Positions 7,528 to 9,993 of a stretch of 9,993 nucleotides of DNA are shown piece by piece. A program made the translations under genes and the position numbers. The stretch's first letter is position 1; each line of letters begins with the position of its first letter. Where the stretch lies: the NCBI GenBank assembly GCA_041846495.1, contig JBGZEX010000038.1, forward strand, positions 1-9,993, in the 5' to 3' direction. The DNA comes from JBGZEX01 sp041846495 (GTDB lineage: Bacteria > Bacteroidota > Bacteroidia > Bacteroidales > Marinifilaceae). The notes under the pieces are model-generated. The model ran no database searches and was not told where the DNA came from. It saw only the letters and a list, made by a program, of their open reading frames with translations.

Positions 7528-8649
7528 ATGAGAATGGAGATGGTGAATCTCAAGGAGCAATATCTTAAGATTCACACGGCTATTGATGCCGCAATCCGGG
7601 ATGTAATCAATACTTCCGCTTTTATCAACGGGAAACAGGTCGGGCAGTTTGCGGAACATTTGGCTGCATATTGCGGAGTAAAATACGTCGTACCCTGTGC
7701 GAGCGGGACAGATGCCCTGCAATTATCTCTTATGGCATTGGATTTGAGACCGGGAGACGAGATTATCGTTCCGGCTTTCACCTATGCGGCTACAGCGGAG
7801 GCGGCGGCCCTTTTGGGAATTGTTCCCGTATTGGTGGATGTGGACAAAATGTCTTTCAACATGTCCGCAACTTCTCTTTTACAGGCCCTTTCTCCCCGAA
7901 CGAAGGCGGTGGTTCCCGTACATTTGTTCGGCCAATCCTGCGATATGGAACCCATTCTCGCCTTTGCACAACGTCACGGATTATATGTGATAGAGGATAA
8001 CGCCCAATCTCTCGGTGCGGATTATACGTTTTCCGACGGAAGGACGAAAAAAACGGGGACGATGGGGAATATAGGATGCACATCTTTTTTTCCTTCTAAA
8101 AATTTAGGCTGCTACGGTGACGGAGGGGCATTGATGACGGATGACGAGGAGATTGCGGAAAAGCTTCGGATATTATCCAATCATGGACAACGGATAAAAT
8201 ATCGTCACGATTTCGTAGGTTGCAATTCCCGTTTGGATACGATACAGGCAGCCGTACTCGATGTGAAATTGAGGTTTTTGGATGAATATAACTATGCCCG
8301 AAGACAGGCGGCTTTCCGGTATACGAAAGAGCTTCGGGATTTTCCGGGACTTATCGTCCCGCGTGTAATGCCTTATTCCGCTCACGTATTTCATCAGTAT
8401 ACCCTCCAGGTAACCGACGGAAACAGAGATGCGCTTAAAGCTCATTTGGCGGCGGCCGGAATACCTTCCATGATTTATTATCCCACACCCCTTCACGAAC
8501 AACCGGCCTATAAGGATAGGGTTGTTATAGGAGGACCGCTCTCCAATGCGGAACGGTTGTCCGAAGAGGTGCTTTCCCTTCCGATGCATACGGAACTGAC
8601 GGCCTCTCAACAGAATTTTATAGTCGAAGCGTTAAAGGGTTTTTTATGA
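7528..8649 (+). CDS. DegT/DnrJ/EryC1-family PLP sugar aminotransferase (WbpE/WlbC-like)
   Basis: A 373-residue PLP-dependent aminotransferase. It probably converts a UDP-3-keto-2-acetamido uronic acid to the 3-amino sugar using glutamate, in the cytoplasm, for surface glycan precursors. The fold-type I signature is complete: NGKQVGQFAEHLAAYCGVKYV near the N-terminus, the phosphate-binding SGTDAL (59-64), IEDNAQSLGA with D157 contacting the pyridine nitrogen and Q160 following, and SFFPSKNLGCYGDGG with the Schiff-base lysine K191. NSRLDTIQAAVLD in the second half is also a family hallmark. The substrate is inferred mainly from the next gene, a WbpD-type acetyltransferase, because aminotransferases of this family are hard to assign alone. 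Methionines at residues 1, 3 and 5 are all possible starts; relatives usually begin only a few residues before (V/I)-N/D-L-K, so the start is uncertain by up to four codons. The stop overlaps the next start by 4 bp (ATGA), indicating translational coupling. Confidence 0.9.
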   Translation: MRMEMVNLKEQYLKIHTAIDAAIRDVINTSAFINGKQVGQFAEHLAAYCGVKYVVPCASGTDALQLSLMALDLRPGDEIIVPAFTYAATAEAAALLGIVPVLVDVDKMSFNMSATSLLQALSPRTKAVVPVHLFGQSCDMEPILAFAQRHGLYVIEDNAQSLGADYTFSDGRTKKTGTMGNIGCTSFFPSKNLGCYGDGGALMTDDEEIAEKLRILSNHGQRIKYRHDFVGCNSRLDTIQAAVLDVKLRFLDEYNYARRQAAFRYTKELRDFPGLIVPRVMPYSAHVFHQYTLQVTDGNRDALKAHLAAAGIPSMIYYPTPLHEQPAYKDRVVIGGPLSNAERLSEEVLSLPMHTELTASQQNFIVEALKGFL

Positions 8650-9245
8650 AAGCCGGGAATTTTATTGAAGAGAATGTATATTTTGCACATCCTACGGCTG
8701 TTATCGATAAGGGATGCCGTATCGGCAAAGGGACTAAAATCTGGCATTTTTCCCATATTATGGAAGGAGCCGTAATCGGAGAGGATTGCAATATCGGACA
8801 GAATGTGGTTGTGGCTCCCGGTGCGGTTTTGGGTAAGAGGGTGAAGGTACAAAACAATGTGTCCGTATATACGGGAGTCGTTTGTGAAGACGAGGTTTTT
8901 CTCGGACCTTCCTGTGTGTTTACCAATGTGTTGAATCCGCGTTCGGCCGTAAACCGGAAGAATGATTATGCCACGACCCGCGTAGGTTTCGGAGCTACCG
9001 TAGGAGCCAATGCAACCGTCGTTTGCGGACACGATATAGGAAGATACGCCTTTATCGGAGCGGGAGCAGTGGTTACCAAAGATGTACCTCCCTACGCATT
9101 GATTGTGGGGAATCCCGGAAGACAGACGGGTTGGATGAGCGAATACGGCCATCGCCTGGAATTCGATACGGAGGGTTATGCCCGTTGTCCGGAAAGCAAT
9201 CAGAGATACCGTATTGCCGACGGAGCCGTTTCCCGTATTTCTTGA
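8646..9245 (+). CDS. Left-handed beta-helix N-acetyltransferase (WbpD/WlbB-like)
   Basis: A 199-residue acetyl-CoA-dependent enzyme predicted to N-acetylate UDP-2-acetamido-3-amino-2,3-dideoxy-glucuronate, the product of the preceding aminotransferase. Hexapeptide repeats characteristic of trimeric left-handed beta-helix acyltransferases run from about residue 12 to 157. Visible examples are HPTAVIDKGCRIGKGTKIWHF (15-35), GAVIGEDCNIGQNVVVAPGA (41-60) and IGRYAFIGAGAVVTKDVPPY (131-150). The loop with QNNVSVYTGV (69-78) and the FTN/NPR segment (92-99) are typical of the WbpD/WlbB group rather than of PglD-like enzymes. The C-terminal tail (GWMSEYGHRLEF...CPES) resembles a short metal-ribbon tail but has only one cysteine, so it is unlikely to bind zinc. 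It starts inside the stop of the aminotransferase gene (ATGA). A strong terminator 33 bp past its stop marks the end of the operon. Confidence 0.9.
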   Translation: MKAGNFIEENVYFAHPTAVIDKGCRIGKGTKIWHFSHIMEGAVIGEDCNIGQNVVVAPGAVLGKRVKVQNNVSVYTGVVCEDEVFLGPSCVFTNVLNPRSAVNRKNDYATTRVGFGATVGANATVVCGHDIGRYAFIGAGAVVTKDVPPYALIVGNPGRQTGWMSEYGHRLEFDTEGYARCPESNQRYRIADGAVSRIS

Positions 9246-9252
9246 ACTCTGT

Positions 9253-9272
9253 TTTCGGAGGAGTCCCCGAAA
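9253..9272 (+). repeat. Small hairpin just after the acetyltransferase stop
   Basis: TTTCGG (9253-9258) can pair with CCGAAA (9267-9272) across an 8-nt loop, 8 bp after the stop codon. It has no T run, so it would not terminate alone, but it stands just before the terminator hairpin at 9278-9297. Confidence 0.4.
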
Positions 9273-9277
9273 CTTAC

Positions 9278-9301
9278 ATTTCCCGTGTCCGGGAAATTTT
9301 T
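9278..9301 (+). terminator. Intrinsic terminator of the amino-sugar operon
   Basis: ATTTCCCG (9278-9285) pairs perfectly with CGGGAAAT (9290-9297) around the 4-nt loop TGTC. The stem runs directly into five T (9297-9301). It sits 33 bp after the acetyltransferase stop and about 49 bp before the sigma factor start, so it separates the two transcription units. Confidence 0.8.
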
Positions 9302-9349
9302 GGAAATCACCGTTAAAAGCCTGTTTTTAAAATATATTCCGATTCGTAT
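9302..9349 (+). other. Upstream region of the sigma factor gene, promoter not assigned
   Basis: Between the terminator and the ATG at 9350 the sequence is A/T-rich. TATATTCC at 9333-9340 matches six of eight positions of TAnnTTTG, but no TTTG stands 19-21 bp upstream, so I do not call it as a promoter. A short inverted repeat, TTAAAA/TTTTAA (9313-9330), surrounds six bases and may be chance. Confidence 0.3.
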
Positions 9350-9928
9350 ATGCACAGAAAAGAAGAAGAGCATTTTGTCGAGGCCGTAAACCGGAAAAAA
9401 GAAGAGGCTTATAAAGAAATGTTTTATTCTTTCTTCGATTCCTTGGCGAATCATGCTTTCCGTATATTGGGGGAAGAGGCTGTTTCCGCCGATATCGTTC
9501 AGGAGATTTTCATACATATGTGGAATTCTTCTGTAGTATTCGAAAATAAAAGAGGATTGATAACCTATCTTTACCGCTCCGTAACCAATAATTCCCTTAA
9601 ATATATACGGGACAGGAATGCAAGGGATAGGCGTTTGAAAGAATGGGAAGCGGATGCCGGAACATTTTCAGGACCGGAGTTTTCAAGTATTTCGGAAGAG
9701 GAAATCGTTCGCCGTTTAAGGAAATGTATCCGGGATTTGCCGGAAGGACAAAGGGAAGTGATTTTGCTTAGCATGGAGGGCATTTCCGGGCAGGATATAG
9801 CCGACAAACTGGGAATTTCCATAACTACGGTCAAACAGCATAAATACCGGGCTTATAAATATATAAGAGAGCAAATGAAAGATTGCAGATATGTTTTTAT
9901 GTTGTTGTTTCCTTATTTTTTTTATTGA
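9350..9928 (+). CDS. ECF-type RNA polymerase sigma-70 factor
   Basis: A 192-residue extracytoplasmic-function sigma factor of the Bacteroidota type that usually works with a FecR-like anti-sigma factor and a TonB-dependent/SusCD transport system. Region 2 covers about residues 20-90: YKEMFYSFFDSLANHAFRIL, then EEAVSADIVQEIFIHMW, which is the -10-recognition core and core-binding helix, then LITYLYRSVTNNSLKYIRDR. Region 4 covers about 122-175, with LPEGQREVILLSMEGISGQDIADKLG and the recognition helix SITTVKQHKYRAYKYIRE. There is no region 3, as expected for ECF factors. The last 13 residues (YVFMLLFPYFFY and the residue before) are strongly hydrophobic; similar tails occur in other Bacteroidota ECF factors, as far as I recall. 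The start at 9350 gives a normal-length N-terminus. A strong terminator upstream indicates its own promoter. No anti-sigma gene is visible in the 65 bp that remain, so the target regulon is unknown. Confidence 0.93.
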   Translation: MHRKEEEHFVEAVNRKKEEAYKEMFYSFFDSLANHAFRILGEEAVSADIVQEIFIHMWNSSVVFENKRGLITYLYRSVTNNSLKYIRDRNARDRRLKEWEADAGTFSGPEFSSISEEEIVRRLRKCIRDLPEGQREVILLSMEGISGQDIADKLGISITTVKQHKYRAYKYIREQMKDCRYVFMLLFPYFFY

Positions 9929-9993
9929 ATTGTTATACTTTTTTCTTTTTTCCGGATTCTTATGATATATTATTTGAATCGTTGTCGTGGAAA
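9929..9993 (+). other. A/T-rich region after the sigma factor, to the window edge
   Basis: These 65 bp have T-rich runs (9940-9951) but no hairpin before them. A near -7 box, TATTATTTG (9968-9976, one base longer than TAnnTTTG), could start a further transcript. An ATG at 9962 opens a frame to the edge reading MIYYLNRCRG, too short to judge and unlike the usual FecR N-terminus. Confidence 0.3.

Noticed and set aside
9962..9993. Start of an anti-sigma factor (MIYYLNRCRG to the window edge)
   Set aside because: Only ten codons are visible and they do not resemble the usual FecR N-terminus, so a gene call cannot be supported.
1..9993. CRISPR arrays, tRNA or rRNA genes, insertion sequences, prophage or defence genes
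   Set aside because: I scanned both strands and saw no spaced direct-repeat array, no cloverleaf-like element, no transposase or integrase motifs and no terminal inverted repeats with target duplications.

Overview
The window looks like an ordinary chromosomal segment from a member of the Bacteroidota, most likely the order Bacteroidales. Three lines support this. Three upstream regions carry the Bacteroides-type -7 box (TAnnTTTG). Genes start without a Shine-Dalgarno sequence behind A/T-rich leaders. The gene content also fits: mutA-mutB methylmalonyl-CoA mutase, an exported helix-hairpin-helix/beta-rich protein of a Bacteroidota-type family, and an ECF sigma factor of the type that precedes anti-sigma/SusCD loci. 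I cannot name the genus from this sequence alone.

Layout from left to right. (1) 1-433, plus strand: the 3' end of an unrecognised protein. Its reading frame is open to the left edge, and an octapeptide (LYRNVxWE) recurs 129 codons apart, which suggests tandem modules. (2) 530-1102, minus: tsaC, the YrdC-type enzyme that starts t6A tRNA modification. (3) 1103-1278: a divergent control region with a tsaC promoter on the minus strand and a mutA promoter on the plus strand. (4) 1279-5318, plus: mutA and mutB, small and large subunits of adenosylcobalamin-dependent methylmalonyl-CoA mutase, 11 bp apart. (5) 5324-7399, minus: an exported protein with an N-terminal ComEA-like helix-hairpin-helix module and a long beta-rich C-terminal region. 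Its stop lies 5 bp from the mutB stop. (6) 7528-9245, plus: a two-gene operon of a WbpE/WlbC-like sugar aminotransferase and a WbpD/WlbB-like acetyltransferase with overlapping start and stop (ATGA). It has its own near-consensus promoter and a strong intrinsic terminator at 9278-9301. (7) 9350-9928, plus: an ECF sigma factor with a hydrophobic tail, followed by 65 bp of A/T-rich sequence to the window edge.

How the genes work together: MutAB interconverts succinyl-CoA and methylmalonyl-CoA, the B12-dependent step of the succinate-propionate route used by Bacteroidales. The aminotransferase/acetyltransferase pair would supply the 3-acetamido group of a UDP-2,3-diacetamido uronic acid for a surface glycan. 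The dehydrogenase and oxidase steps are not in view, so they must be encoded elsewhere if this assignment is right. TsaC is housekeeping. The sigma factor probably opens a regulatory or transport locus beyond the right edge.

I did not find a clearly new multi-gene system. The points most worth a second look are the repeated module at the left edge, the exported helix-hairpin-helix/beta-rich protein, the self-contained amino-sugar gene pair away from any visible glycan cluster, and some small repeats and hairpins.
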